Part shown: piece by piece, positions 1-10,237 of the stretch | Numbering within the stretch: position 1 is the stretch's first letter | Layout of the letters: the number at the start of each line of letters is the position of its first letter | DNA from: Cylindrodendrum hubeiense | Lineage: Eukaryota > Ascomycota > Sordariomycetes > Hypocreales > Nectriaceae | Length of the DNA stretch: 16,691 nucleotides | NCBI GenBank assembly: GCA_014621425.1 | Contig: JAANBB010000667.1 | Coordinates: 1-16,691 of the forward strand | Reading direction: 5' to 3' | Notes under the pieces: model-generated | Told to the model about the DNA's origin: nothing | Database searches by the model: none | Seen by the model: the letters and a program-made list of their open reading frames with translations, nothing else | Translations under genes and position numbers: made by a program

Positions 1-280
1 GGGGGCATGGCCAGCGGCCCAGCAGCGGTGTCTCGAGGGGTGGAGGTGCCCAGGGAGGTAGGTACCTGTGCGCGACGTGGCATTGGCACTGAAACATCAG
101 GTACCACTTGCGCAGGGGATCTCGCTTGGGACGCCCCCCCACGAGCGCTGGTCCCATGGGAGGGTATTGATGATTGAATGGATGGGTGACCTCGTGATGC
201 GTTTTGGAGGAGCGAGCAGTGAGGAGACGGATTGCCAGCAGCCAACAGTCAGCGGCCGCCGCAGCACGGTAGGTTAGGTA

Positions 281-294
281 GGTAGGTACCTACC
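281..294. repeat. GGTAGGTACCTACC palindrome
   Basis: Perfect 14-nt palindrome centred on GGTACC, embedded in a longer AGGT run. Related palindromes sit at 338-349 (CTAGGTACCTAG) and 726-737 (GTAGGTACCTAC). AGGT/ACCT tracts without a full palindrome recur near 794-812, 2587-2602 and 10079-10083. Confidence 0.85.
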
Positions 295-337
295 CACCGA
301 CCTCAGCTCTCCGACTCGTGGAGGTCCTTACGGACAT

Positions 338-349
338 CTAGGTACCTAG
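338..349. repeat. CTAGGTACCTAG palindrome followed by AGGT run
   Basis: Perfect 12-nt palindrome centred on GGTACC, followed directly by three more AGGT/AGGTA units (to 360). Same family as the palindromes at 281-294 and 726-737. Confidence 0.85.
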
Positions 350-373
350 GTAGGTAGGTAGCACACGTGCTCG

Positions 374-400
374 GGGCGTCGAGGGCGTCGAGGGCGTCGA
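374..400. repeat. Three tandem copies of GGGCGTCGA
   Basis: Exact 9-bp units at 374-382, 383-391 and 392-400, next to the AGGT palindrome cluster. Confidence 0.9.
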
Positions 401-725
401 GAAGCGTAGAGGGCTTCGTGGGCATCGACCGACTATTTCGGCTGCCTGCGTCCTAGCGGCGAGCCTACAAATCCCCCCTCCCAATACTCAAAGCGCCCGG
501 CCAGCAGTCACAGCGTCCCGAAGAGTCATTGTCCGTCACAGTCACAGAGGCACATAGCGCGCACAACAAGTCTGCCATGATTCTGATCAGGCTGGCAGCC
601 ATGATCCCGTCGAGACAAGGCCTAGCGAATGCAGCCGCGCTAGTCAGTAGTTCCCCCGCCCCACCACACCCTTCAACCTGGAAGTGGAAGGGTCCTACGG
701 CCTACTGCGCACCTACGTAAGGTAG

Positions 726-737
726 GTAGGTACCTAC
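726..737. repeat. GTAGGTACCTAC palindrome
   Basis: Perfect 12-nt palindrome centred on GGTACC, inside an AGGT run and flanked by two ACCTACGTA copies (at 711-719 and 732-740). Confidence 0.85.
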
Positions 738-1424
738 GTACCATACCTCTCTGCGACCTACCAGCGTGTCCCGTCCCATGCCGTCGAGAGTGTCAACCTA
801 CCTACCATACCTGGGTAGCTTGCCTCGAGCTAGGCGAGGTAATGTACAGTAATTACTGTAACAACCAAGGCATATAGGTAGAAGGAATTGTTGCTGGCCG
901 GTTCTTGCCCGCCTTGGACTGTACTCCGTAGTACGTCTCTCTCTCTGCCACCCCGCCACTTTTTCAAGGCCGTTTCTGGGCGTTTCGTTTACGGTTTGCC
1001 TGCCACGCTCCACGCTCCACGCTTGCATCGCCCTCTTCGCTCCCCCTTCCGATAAGACATGACCGGCCGACTAGTCTCCCCAGCCCCCAGAACCGGGCCG
1101 GGGATGATGGGGTTCATCGATGGGGCCAGTGCTTATCGTAGGTGTGGTTCACTTACAACCCGCGTCGTCTTCTTTCGCGATTCTTGTCGCGGCTAGGAGC
1201 AAAAAGGCAAGCGAGTCGATGGGCGTCTACGTCCGAGCGAGTTTGCCTGCTATCGCCCGCCTGATGAGGGACTTGTCGGTTGCATGAACCCATCAAGCTT
1301 CGCGATGATGGAATCGTCGCGCCCTCTGAGGTCAGTAAAGGCTAGATGCCCGGCAATATGGCGTCAGCAGACAGGTGCTCGCTCGCCACGGAGCACGCCA
1401 GAATGACCACTGGAGGGGGATCAC

Positions 1425-1475
1425 TTGGGTCAGACTTTGGGGTCAGACTTTTGGGTAAGACTTTTGGGTCCGACT
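1425..1475. repeat. Four degenerate 12-13-bp units of the TTGGGTCAGACT type
   Basis: Units at about 1425-1436, 1437-1449, 1450-1462 and 1463-1475 share TTGGG followed by GACT, with one or two changes each. No coding context was recognised. Confidence 0.8.
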
Positions 1476-1983
1476 CTTGGCCCAGGATGCAGATACACAC
1501 CAGAAGCAATAAGAGACGGATGATCGACGTCAGTCAACCCTGTATCTACCTACCTAATCAATGAGGCGTCAACAACAACAACAGCAGCAGAGACAAAACA
1601 CACGGACATCAATGGCAAGCCGCAAAAGCAACCAACGTTATCAACCCGGATGCCCCGTCGCCGCACCTTTGCTCGCTCGCTCGTTCCGCCCGCAGGTCGC
1701 GACCCACACCCGATCGCTGTAGCCCTATTCCGCTCCAGGCCAGGCCGCCCAAATGGACCCAGCGGGTTCCCCAAAAGGGCGACGCAGATGCAGGACGAGA
1801 ACCAGCAGGGTAGGACTCTGCGGGTGTGAACTATGTATGAACAGACGGACGGGGGGGTCCAGCCATGATAGGCATCGAGACAGGGGGTCCAACGGCAAGG
1901 GCAGGGGGGAGTGGAAGAGTGCGAGACAGAGCGAGAGACACCCAAAGACGATGCGATGTGTGAGATTCACGAGGCATCGGCGT

Positions 1984-2045
1984 CGAGTGAGTGAGCGAAA
2001 GCGAGTGAGTCGAAAGCGAGTGAGTGAGTGAGTAAGTGAGTGAGT
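1984..2045. repeat. GAGT microsatellite with GCGAAA interruptions
   Basis: Runs of (GAGT)n broken by two CGAAAGCGAG segments, giving a compound tetranucleotide repeat. Confidence 0.85.
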
Positions 2046-2290
2046 CGGCGCCTAGACCCCAGTCAAGCCAACCAGGCAGACAACGCGCCGAGTCGAATCG
2101 ACGGCGATGAGAAAAGAAATGCAAGGCAACCAGACTCAAAAGCACGTCCTGTCCACAGATGATACCACTGACGTTTATGTAAACTCTCCACACCTGATGT
2201 GATGACTCTGCCGTCTCCCTCCAGGCGCACCTAGTTGCCACGACGAGAGGCTTGAACAGGGTCCCGTCATCATTCTCACAACCAGCGTCA

Positions 2291-2358
2291 TCCCGCTCTG
2301 CCTCTCCGCCTCTCTGCCTCTCCGTCTCTCTCTCCGCCTCTCTCTCTGCCTCTCCGCC
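2291..2358. repeat. CTCTGCCTCTCCGCC-type polypyrimidine tract
   Basis: About 68 nt of almost uninterrupted C and T with single G residues, built of CTCTGCCT and CTCCGCCT units. It could be a promoter-type CT tract for an unseen plus-strand transcript or a simple-sequence run; no downstream gene supports the first reading. Confidence 0.75.
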
Positions 2359-3119
2359 GCGAAACTCGACCCCTTTTCTTTCTTTCCCCGCAAAAGGCTA
2401 CCTACCTGCCCAAGGCACCCAAACACATGGCGCATCTCTCGAGCAGCCAAGACGAGGCATCGACGAATACGTGGGTTGGCCTGATTGCCCCAAGACTTGC
2501 CCAATCCTACCAACCGACAGTGCGCGCCCTTAGATCGATGCAACCCGCCCTCGGGAGTCAATCAGGTCTTAGTTAGTTATACAGAGTAGGTAGGTAGGTC
2601 GGTAATAGGGCGACAGGCCGACCGTTACATTACCCAGGTAGATAAGCCATGCCAGCGTGTGCCATGTGCCCTCTGCCCTCTGCCCTCTTATCTTTTGCGC
2701 CGCAGCGTTCCTCGGAGATTTTGCTGTGGTTCGGCCTGGGCTGGCTCGGCCTGGGCTGGTCTGCATTCCATGCCGGATCAGATGGCGGCGCAGCTGGATC
2801 ATCATATCATATCAGATCGGCTTCCTGTCTCTCCCCGTATTTGCTTATCATAGGAGCATCGTCCAGCCACGCAACCCCGCAATGTCTCTTTTTTTTTGTC
2901 TTGTTTGTATCGCCATGATCGCAAATCACGATTCACGATTCATGACTCCACGATCCACGAACATGACCACGACCGCCCAGTCCATCGCAGCGCCATCGAG
3001 ATGAACAACACGCAAAACGAATAGTCTTGGCATACATGAAATAGCCTGGCCCCCAAGGAACGAACCGCGAGCCGCCAATGTCGTCCATCGAGTCATTGGC
3101 CGTCGGCTATTGGCCCATT

Positions 3120-3138
3120 CACCACCACCACCACCACC
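3120..3138. repeat. (ACC)n microsatellite
   Basis: Six uninterrupted ACC triplets. Confidence 0.9.
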
Positions 3139-4220
3139 GCATGACCTGTGACCACTGTTCCTGACCGAAGCCCCGATTGGCCTCGCACACGTGTGCGCCG
3201 TGTCTCTTGTCTCCTCGTTCTCCTTTTCCCTCTCACACTCATGTCACTCGTCACAGTCTTCATATCCCTGGGCCGGTGCGCACACCCTGCATGTCTCGCT
3301 TTTGACTCACTGGACATGCATCCTGGCCTGCGCATCACCTCGTCCATGGCATGCTACTCCGGGGATGGCGTCACCCGCAAGGTGAGCCCGTTTCAAAACG
3401 ACCATGACCGGACAAGAAATGCCTCTCCCCCAGAAGCCCAAATCGGTCCTATGGAGGATGGAGGATGGATGGTGAACATACGATTCCCCATAGGACTTGT
3501 GACCTTTCCTTTCCCTTCAAATCCCATCCCGCGCGGAGATGCGCTCCTCAACCCATCCCGCCCTTGGGCCTGCTTTGGCGAATCACCACTAACACCACCC
3601 ACACCAAAACACCCATCATCATTGCCGTATCATGTCAAAGTGCACCGAGTACAGACGTACAAAAACGCCATTCCGTACTAGGTAGCTGTCCATCGTGCTA
3701 CGTAGGTACTCATCAACCGCCGCCCCAATTCCTTTGCTGCCGTGGTATTTTTGTGCAAGGCTAAGCAAGGCACACCAACACCGTCTTTGAGCCCGTTGGT
3801 GCAGCGTAAGAAGAGCCGTTGACAGACGACGTAAATGGCCTGGGTTGGGCAATTACTGTGTTGACGCATTTGCAAACATCTACTCCCTACTTCTTACTCC
3901 CAGCACCCTACCTAGAGAACAGCAAGATGCTTTGTCTCCAATTTGTAGATTTTCTATCTCCAAGTTTCCCCAAGTTCTATTGCCCTGGTAGTCCTACCTA
4001 CATTGCCAGTATCCCTGATCTGTCCATGCAATTTGGGGCCAGCCTGAGGGTAGTATCCGTAGCTAGTTACAGCGCACTTACACACCCTCTTCAATGCAAC
4101 CCTGCGGGATCTGAGGCCCTTGGCACCCGCCACAAAGATGAACAACTCATCCAACCACCGGGTAATGCGGCGTATTTGGGAATAGCCGTCCTCACCTCAA
4201 CTTGTCACCATGTGCACTGT

Positions 4221-4281
4221 CACCTCCCAGACCACACCTCCCAGACCACACACTCTGCACACACTCTGCACACACTCTGCA
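4221..4281. repeat. Two adjoining tandem repeats: 2 x 14 bp, then 3 x 11 bp
   Basis: CACCTCCCAGACCA occurs twice (4221-4234, 4235-4248) and is followed without a gap by three exact copies of CACACTCTGCA (4249-4259, 4260-4270, 4271-4281). The array marks the border between the GC-richer left part and the less GC-rich 4.3-6.4 kb interval. Confidence 0.9.
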
Positions 4282-4521
4282 CGCACATAGCTGACAGGTC
4301 GTGAGGGGAAGACTTGCCTGGAATCGCAACCCTAGTAAATCCATTTTCACGACGTTATGACTGTCCTACCCACCTGCGGCCTCATATGCAGCCAAGGGAT
4401 CGGCAGCTTCTTCACCGTGAATACGCTCAATCCCGCCCTGTTTCGTCCCCCTCCTTTACCAACCTGTAACATTGCCGCACAATCCTCCCATGTCCACGGC
4501 AATGCCGTTCGCGAACAGGGC

Positions 4522-4557
4522 GAGGATCGTATAGATTATCTGCAGAGTTGCATCCAA
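4522..4557. repeat. Copy A of a short diverged repeat
   Basis: These 36 nt align without gaps to 5378-5413 with 26 identities. On the minus strand both read as (L/F)DATL followed by IL a few residues later. Changes fall often at third codon positions. Related to copies B and C; chance similarity is not fully excluded. Confidence 0.4.
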
Positions 4558-5040
4558 TGGCGACGACTCTCTCTTCTGTATGGTCGAGCTCGCTTGCATC
4601 CCCTCAATCACATGTGCCGAGTAAAGCACCTCGTCGTTACTGTCGAGAATTCCAAGACAGCTTGCGATCATATAGGACTGGATTCTAGGTAACCAAGAGT
4701 TCCAGCTAACTTGTTGTAATACTGTTGTATTGAGCAAGCCGGTATCGCTCAAAGAGATGCATACTACGACTCAAGAGACTGGCTGCATTAGGCAACCCGC
4801 AACGTCAATCTCACCTGTCCCTATTAGCCTGATACATGCTGTCAGCTTGGCCTCTCACCTTCTGCCTGTAATCTTGGAGGGGATATCTGCTGATGGCTCT
4901 AAGGTTGCAAGGTAAGCTTTGAGTGTTCCAGACGTCAGAATTTAACACGGGGAAATATCAACTCCATCAACGCCGCCCTAAGTTCCACACTAATGCTCCT
5001 GCTCAACATTGGACAGGGAAACCTGGCCGATCTTCACCAA

Positions 5041-5064
5041 GTCCAGGTGTGTGTCCAGGTGTGT
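5041..5064. repeat. Two tandem copies of GTCCAGGTGTGT
   Basis: Exact 12-bp units at 5041-5052 and 5053-5064, followed by a partial, changed third copy. Confidence 0.85.
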
Positions 5065-5363
5065 GTTCAGCGTGGGGTGCACAAAGTGAAAATCAAGATG
5101 AAGGTGGAAACATCAACTAGAATCGAACCAACCAGTAGCTGCCGATTGGCTTCAAGGTCTATAAAGGTAGAAATGTGTAAAGAGCAGCTGTTCTGGGAAC
5201 GCAGTCTCGTTTCCAGCATAAGCGTCAGATTCTCACGATGCTTGTCATGAAAGCAGAGGTCCAAGCCCTCCAGATCTTTCTCACAATTCATCTTCCTGCA
5301 GCGAAAGAGACACGCACACTCGCAAGTTTAAGTCTACTGCATATATCACAGCTGGATGTTTGG

Positions 5364-5415
5364 CTGATGTGTCCAGTGAGGATGTTATGGGCTGTTGGCA
5401 AAGTCGCATCGAACC
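5364..5415. repeat. Copy B of a short diverged repeat
   Basis: Aligns to 6155-6216 with one 8-nt and one 2-nt gap. In the last 27 nt, 22 positions match and all five differences are transitions. In the adjoining 18-nt block 13 match and four of five differences are transitions. On the minus strand it reads RRFDATLPTAHNIL. Confidence 0.5.
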
Positions 5416-6154
5416 TTCTTGATTGCGATTTTACCAGATCGTTATTGCGTTTGAATAGCCACACAATTCCCATTGCCTCAAACATAGGCTTTAGGCCATG
5501 CTAAGAATGAATTTCATAATGGGGTTCATGTGGCTCAATTTAGCCTCGATATATCCGAGACATAGTCCCGGGTTGTCTTCTTGCTACGAAGGAGCAGGCG
5601 ACTACGGATCATTATGGTTCAAGCTGATACATGGTAAAGAAGAAACCTCTAGCACGCTTGGGTCTCAGATGGCTCGAAGAGGGAGGATCGTGCTGCAACG
5701 TTACAGAATTGCAAGTGATGCAATGCGAGGGCCCTCGTGGGAAGATCCTCCTAGGATCATAGGCTAGCAGATAATATTACGTCTTGAGGAGACGAGCCAG
5801 GACTCGGGAAGATAGGATCAAGATGAGTGGATACTGTAGGATGAAAGAGAATAGTAGAGACCCCTGGCAGACAATAAGGGATCGGGTCTGTGATGGACGC
5901 CCCTTTCGTTCGTGAGGTTTGCAGTGCTCGGGAAAGCTATTGGTGCATTGACATCTTGGTTGATGCTGTGTTGGCGGTGTATTTGTGGGAGCCCATGGGA
6001 CCACTCCGATCCGGTCATCCTGGTCTAGTCCACACAATTGCATGTGATGGAGGTAGCGGTAGGAAGTTTGGTTGCCATGACCTTCATGTTGTACGTTTTG
6101 CTAGTCAGAGACGTGTCTCAGTCTCGCCATCGTAGCGTGTCGTCGTGCCTCGGT

Positions 6155-6216
6155 CCGATATCAGTCAAATGAGGACATCATAGGCTCGCGGGCTGTCGGT
6201 AGAGTTGCACCGAACC
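6155..6216. repeat. Copy C of a short diverged repeat
   Basis: Partner of 5364-5415, with an extra 8 nt (AGGCTCGC) in the middle. On the minus strand it reads RFGATLPTAREP and then hits a stop shortly after. Outside this core I could not extend the similarity by eye. Confidence 0.5.
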
Positions 6217-6629
6217 GGTATTGGTCCAGCTCACCACATTTACACATCCCCCCATCTAAATCCGGTCTCACCTGCTCCCCCGCTCGTCTTCGGTCATTGT
6301 CACGGACGGCAATCTCTTTCCCCTCTTCACGTACCTTCTCTTTGCACATTCATTTGAGCCGGCGGGAATGGGAAAATATGTTCTTTTGTATTCGTTTTCC
6401 GGCGGTGGTATCTGAGTTTATTCCAAGTTGTACACGCCTAATGGCAGCCATCGGATCCTAGACAAAACGCCTTCCCGAACCTCGCCGGTATCTATCATAT
6501 CTCATTCTCGGTTCCCAGTGCCGTGCCTCGGCGCCATGCCCGGTTTCTTTTGTGGGAAGACACCAAATCTCCAAGTGCCTTCGGAGCTCGCGCTCGGATT
6601 CATCTGGTTTGGTTTAATACAGGGACGCT

Positions 6630-8104
6630 TTAATGACCCTTGGCCTTCTCCACTGTGGGGAGCTCCTTGATGGCCTCGGCGATGATGCTCAAGCCCTTTT
6701 GCAGCTCCTCCTCGCTAATGACCAGTGGTGGCGCGAAGCGGATGATGTCGCCGTGGGTTGGCTTGGCCTGTGATGAGTGCAACGTTAGCATGTTATTGAC
6801 CCCAGGAATGTTAGCACGGAGCACGTACCAAGAGACCCTTGCTCTTGAGCAGCAGGCAGAGATCCCAAGCTGTGCGGCCGGATGCAGCCGACTCGTCAAT
6901 CACAACAGCGTTGAGCAGACCCTTTCCTCGGATCGTCTTGAGGATGGGTGAGTTGAGGGCGGCAAGGCTGTCGCGGAAGACGTTGCCCAGGCGGTCGGCC
7001 TTGGCTGTCAGATCCTCTTCTTCCATGATCTCGAGTGCACGGATGGACACGGCGCATCCGAGGGGGTTACCGCCGTAGGTGGAGCCGTGGGTACCGGGTT
7101 CGACGACCATCATGATCTCCTTGCTGCTGAGGATGCAGCTCACAGGGTACAGACCGCCTGAGATTGCCTTGCCAAGAGTGACGATATCAGGCTTAATACC
7201 AGCCCACTGGGAGCAGAGCATGCGGCCAGTGCGACCAATACCCGTCTGGATCTCGTCGCAGATGAAGAGGATGTTGTGCTTCTTGCAGAGAGCTTGAACC
7301 TGAGGAAGGTAATCCTCATCAGGAACAACCACACCGGCCTCTCCCTGGATGGGCTCGCAGATAAAGGCAGCCGTCTCCTTCCCATGGGCCTCGAAGAGCT
7401 CCTCTAGGTCGGCAATGTTGTTGTATCGAATGGGCTTGCCCGTTGACGGGCTGGAGGCTCCAATGTTTGGAACATAGGGACCATAGTTGGCCCTCGATTC
7501 GGGGTCGACCGAGAGAGTAATGGCAGCCATCTGGAGCACGGGGAAATCAATTAGCCATTGACATCCTCCTAGCATTCAATTACGCCAGGGGCAGATCAGG
7601 ATAACATACCGTTCGGCCGTGGAAGTTGTCCTGGACACCAAAGATCCAGGCCTTGTCCTGAGGAACGCCCTTGACCTTGTACGCCCACTTACGAGCGACC
7701 TTGATCGCAGTCTCAACAGCCTCGGCGCCGGTGCACATGGGCAAGACCATGTCATAGCCAAAGACGCTGCGGACCTTCTCAGCCCACTTGGGGAAGACAT
7801 CATTGTGGAAGGCTCGAGAGCTCAGGGTGAGGCGGCTAGCCTGCTCAGTAAGGGCCTTGACAAGCTCGGGATGGCAATGGCCCTGGTTAACGGCGCTGTA
7901 GGCGGAAAGGAAGTCGAGGTACTGACGACCCTCGGGGTCCCAGACGTGGACTCCCTGAGCCTTGGCGAAGACGACGGGGAGGGGGTGGTAGTTGTGGGCG
8001 GCGAACTCGTTCTCGATGGTGATGGCACTGTCGGTGGACGAGGCGTGGAATCGCGACTCAGTACCGTTGGAGGACGCGTTGGTGACGTCTGCGTGGGGAG
8101 CCAT
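6630..8104 (-). CDS. car2: Ornithine aminotransferase (ornithine-oxo-acid transaminase), 3 exons, 444 aa
   Basis: PLP-dependent class III aminotransferase that converts L-ornithine plus 2-oxoglutarate to glutamate-5-semialdehyde and glutamate, in arginine catabolism. Exons on the minus strand are 8104-7610, 7530-6829 and 6767-6630 (TAA at 6632-6630). Intron 7609-7531 (79 nt) starts GTATGT and ends CAG; intron 6828-6768 (61 nt) starts GTACGT, has TGCTAAC and ends CAG. Both splice in phase 0 and restore FHGRT/MAAIT and KGLL/AKPTHGD. Seen: AHNYHPLPV with Tyr39 and [13 protein letters not shown] with Tyr69 (matching substrate-pocket Tyr55 and Tyr85 of human OAT), [10 protein letters not shown] (124-133), CDEIQTG with Asp257 (PLP ring nitrogen), LGKAISGG with Lys286 (Schiff-base lysine), [12 protein letters not shown], and C-terminal [14 protein letters not shown]. 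Length fits the family. The N-terminus shows no clear mitochondrial presequence, which fits the cytosolic fungal enzyme. The start is the first ATG of the open frame; no upstream ATG occurs in the preceding 200 nt. Confidence 0.97.
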
Positions 8105-8244
8105 TGTGATGGATTGTGGTGGTGGATGACTATGATGATGGTGGGGGAGCAAGTGAGGGGCGGGGGTCAAGAGGAAAGTGCAAGTGCCAGCAAGTGGATG
8201 GAGGGAAGAGCTACCCAGGTCACCTAGATGGGTAGGTATGACAG

Positions 8245-8266
8245 AGATAAGGCTGGGAGAGATAAG
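8245..8266 (+). promoter_or_regulatory. Pair of AGATAA (HGATAR) sites upstream of ornithine aminotransferase
   Basis: AGATAA at 8245-8250 and AGATAAG at 8260-8266 lie 15 bp apart, about 140-160 nt upstream of the start codon at 8104. HGATAR is the recognition sequence of fungal AreA/NIT2 GATA factors, which turn on nitrogen-source catabolism, and close pairs are typical of functional sites. Use in vivo is inferred from the gene's role in arginine catabolism; the hexamer alone is common by chance. Confidence 0.45.
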
Positions 8267-8296
8267 AGGATCTCTACAGGGGCTTGGTTTGGATGG

Positions 8297-8340
8297 AGAA
8301 GAGAGAGGGAGAGAGAGAGAGAGAGACAGGAGAAAGAGGG
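8297..8340 (-). promoter_or_regulatory. Polypyrimidine (CT) tract upstream of ornithine aminotransferase
   Basis: The plus strand is almost pure purine, with a long GA dinucleotide run. On the coding (minus) strand it is therefore a CT-rich tract, about 190-235 nt before the start codon. CT-rich tracts are frequent just upstream of transcription starts in filamentous fungi. It could equally be a neutral GA microsatellite. Confidence 0.4.
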
Positions 8341-8486
8341 AATTGGGAAGAGGAAATGTCGTCGCTCTTTAAGGACGGGCGAAATGGGCCGTGGCGATAC
8401 GAAATCGGAGGAATCACGGAGGACGACGCGAACGGAGTGAGAACGGGGACGACGGGGTGAACCGAGAGGCGGGCAGAAATCATCAG

Positions 8487-8507
8487 GCGACGGGCGACGG
8501 GCGACGG
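8487..8507. repeat. Three tandem copies of GCGACGG
   Basis: Exact 7-bp units, followed by a partial copy (GCGAGGG). Confidence 0.9.
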
Positions 8508-8719
8508 GCGAGGGAGTACATGGTAGCGTGCAGCAGATGGTGTTAGGTAATTATTACTGCAAAGGCCGTGTTGGCGATTGAGTTGTCCTGAATGCGCTTT
8601 ACCTCTAAGTGACAGGCGTTGTTTCTTCCATTCCCCTAAGTGCAGTTGGAAGCGAACGGGCGTGGGCAAATCCAATGATCCATCCATGGCCGGACCACCT
8701 GAGCATCGGCGGATGGATC

Positions 8720-8765
8720 AGACACACGCACAGCGCGCGCACACAGTCACACACACACCACACCC
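8720..8765. repeat. CA/CG-rich dinucleotide tract
   Basis: Compound run of CACACGCACAGCGCGCGCAC type followed by (CA)n. It alternates purine and pyrimidine over most of its length. Confidence 0.75.
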
Positions 8766-9392
8766 CTGCCAGGGTGGACGATTTAGAATTTCTGCCGTGG
8801 CCAGCCGCGTGCGGCGTGCGGAGAGACAATGGGCTTTGGGATGATTGTTTTCTAGGGTTGGATGGACGGCCATTTGCGTCATGGCCCGGATCGACAGCTT
8901 GAGCCTCGAGCTGGCCGTGTCTGACATGTGGTTTTTCGGGGTCCCGTTTCCAGCTCGACTACCTCATTCGGTTTACGGCGTAGATTTGGGGCTGCTGGCA
9001 GGCACCTTTTTACAAGAACGATCTGGGGTTGAAGGGAGGGGGAGCGGGCCAAAAATGAGGGTATGGAGGGGGCGCGGGGCCAATTACAGGCCCCCAATTA
9101 CTTTTCTTTACCATGTGCAGCCCTGAGACACCGTACTACGAAATAGAGACGCCCGTTTTCGACAATGAGGACGGCCGGACGGCCAGTCGGAGAAAAAAAA
9201 ATGGAACAATTGCGAGAGGAATGCATCGATGACGGACATGGTCTACGGGCTCTTTGCTCGTGACGGGCTTGACCGGCGTTGGACCGTGGATATCCTTCTC
9301 GGCCGGGCCACACTCCCGTCAGAGTTATTGGATGACATGGCGAACGAAAGACAACGTGGCCGGCGGCCAATGATGCGCCGTCCCCTCGAGAT

Positions 9393-9416
9393 CCCTCCAT
9401 CCCTCCATCCCTCCAT
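9393..9416. repeat. Three tandem copies of CCCTCCAT
   Basis: Exact 8-bp units at 9393-9400, 9401-9408 and 9409-9416. Confidence 0.9.
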
Positions 9417-10237
9417 CAATCTGTCCAAGGAGGAGAAAAAAAAACCTGATTGCCCCCAATCATCCAGTGTACATGGTATTATTATCTAAGACGCCATCTC
9501 CAGAACGCCCGCCGGCCCCTGTGGAGATCCAGATGCCGCCCCGGCCAGCGTGGGATGATGGCTCCGCTCGTGCTGTGTGTGCCGACGTTGCCCACCCCGG
9601 CCGACACCGGCTGTCCCCATGGGAGGTCCCCCAGGCAGAGACGGAACTGACGGGCGCACCAGCGCAGCCGTGTGGGTTGTGGGTTGGGTTATGGGTGGCA
9701 GCTGCGGCAGAGAAGCAGGTACAGTACTAGCTACCTTATTAACCAAGACTCAATCCGCCCGCTAGACGCTCTGAACTGGCCGGCGCTTCCCCAGCCGCAT
9801 GACTTCCGGCGTCTGGCCCTGCACCACACTCTTACGTACGATGCGGCCGCCGAGTGCCCACCGCCATTACGTACGAACCGGGAGCGCAGTCGAGGTCATT
9901 GAAGCAGCCTGCGCCGGCGGCGACATGTAAACGTCCTGGGGCTGGGCGGCTCCGGCACATCTAATCCAATGGGCCCTGCCACCGTGCCGCGGTTTGCCTT
10001 TGGGCCGACAACATCTCGACACACCGCCTGCGCCATCATCTAAAATCGGTGTCATCACCGTCATCCTCGTCTTACATAGGTAGTACATGGCGGCCGAGTG
10101 AGGTTTTACCTAAATGGTGCCACGTGACAGCAAGCTCAGGCGGTGGCGCTGTGGCTGAGGCTCTGGGTCGCCATGTCCACCACACTCACACACTTCGCCC
10201 GCACTGTACTAGGTACGTACCGAAGGCCTGTCCGCGG

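Larger units (their letters stand above)
1..4220. other. Gene-poor region with simple repeats and GGTACC-centred palindromes
   Basis: No reading frame here has recognisable domains, convincing splice-linked exons or a plausible full-length product. The longest open stretch (3148-3681, plus, 177 codons) starts at GTG and resembles nothing known to me. What can be seen is polypyrimidine runs, GAGT and ACC microsatellites, small tandem repeats and short palindromic tracts. A short-exon gene or non-coding RNA cannot be excluded by eye. Confidence 0.6.
4282..6629. other. Intergenic interval of lower GC, no confirmed gene
   Basis: By eye this interval is less GC-rich than its flanks, and its open frames are all under 115 codons. 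The longer minus-strand stretches (4752-4456, 5485-5288, 5291-5067 and 6349-6161) share a short (F/L)(D/G)ATL peptide in three cases, but none has a domain I recognise. Its right end, just below 6630, must hold the 3' UTR of ornithine aminotransferase. It may be a decayed gene or repeat; that is inference. Confidence 0.5.

Noticed and set aside
3148..3681. A 177-codon plus-strand open frame in the left gene-poor region
   Set aside because: It starts at GTG, is Pro/Ser/Arg-rich with no recognisable motif, and has no splice-linked continuation that I could support. GC-rich fungal DNA gives such open runs by chance.
3819..4304. A 161-codon plus-strand open frame ending in His/Thr repeats
   Set aside because: Its C-terminus is the 14-bp and 11-bp tandem repeats, and no domain or conserved start context is visible.
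5100..5145. A tRNA B-box-like GGTTCGATTC on the minus strand
   Set aside because: The T stem pairs only through several G-T wobbles, and no A box, anticodon arm or acceptor stem can be drawn around it.
5067..5291. A minus-strand peptide (EKDLEGLDLCFHDKHRENL) resembling a charged helical segment
   Set aside because: It looks protein-like and has a possible CTGCAG acceptor before it, but no family could be named and the flanking frames are broken, so it is mentioned only as part of the unidentified interval.
8105..8170. A 22-codon in-frame upstream extension of ornithine aminotransferase
   Set aside because: The extension begins at TTG, not ATG, and is a His/Pro-rich stretch unlike the family N-terminus. 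The ATG at 8104 is the sensible start.
7619..8227. A 202-codon plus-strand open frame opposite exon 1 of ornithine aminotransferase
   Set aside because: It lies antisense to a firmly identified exon and its Val/Gly/Leu/Asp-rich composition is what codon-biased exons produce on the opposite strand. No domain is visible.
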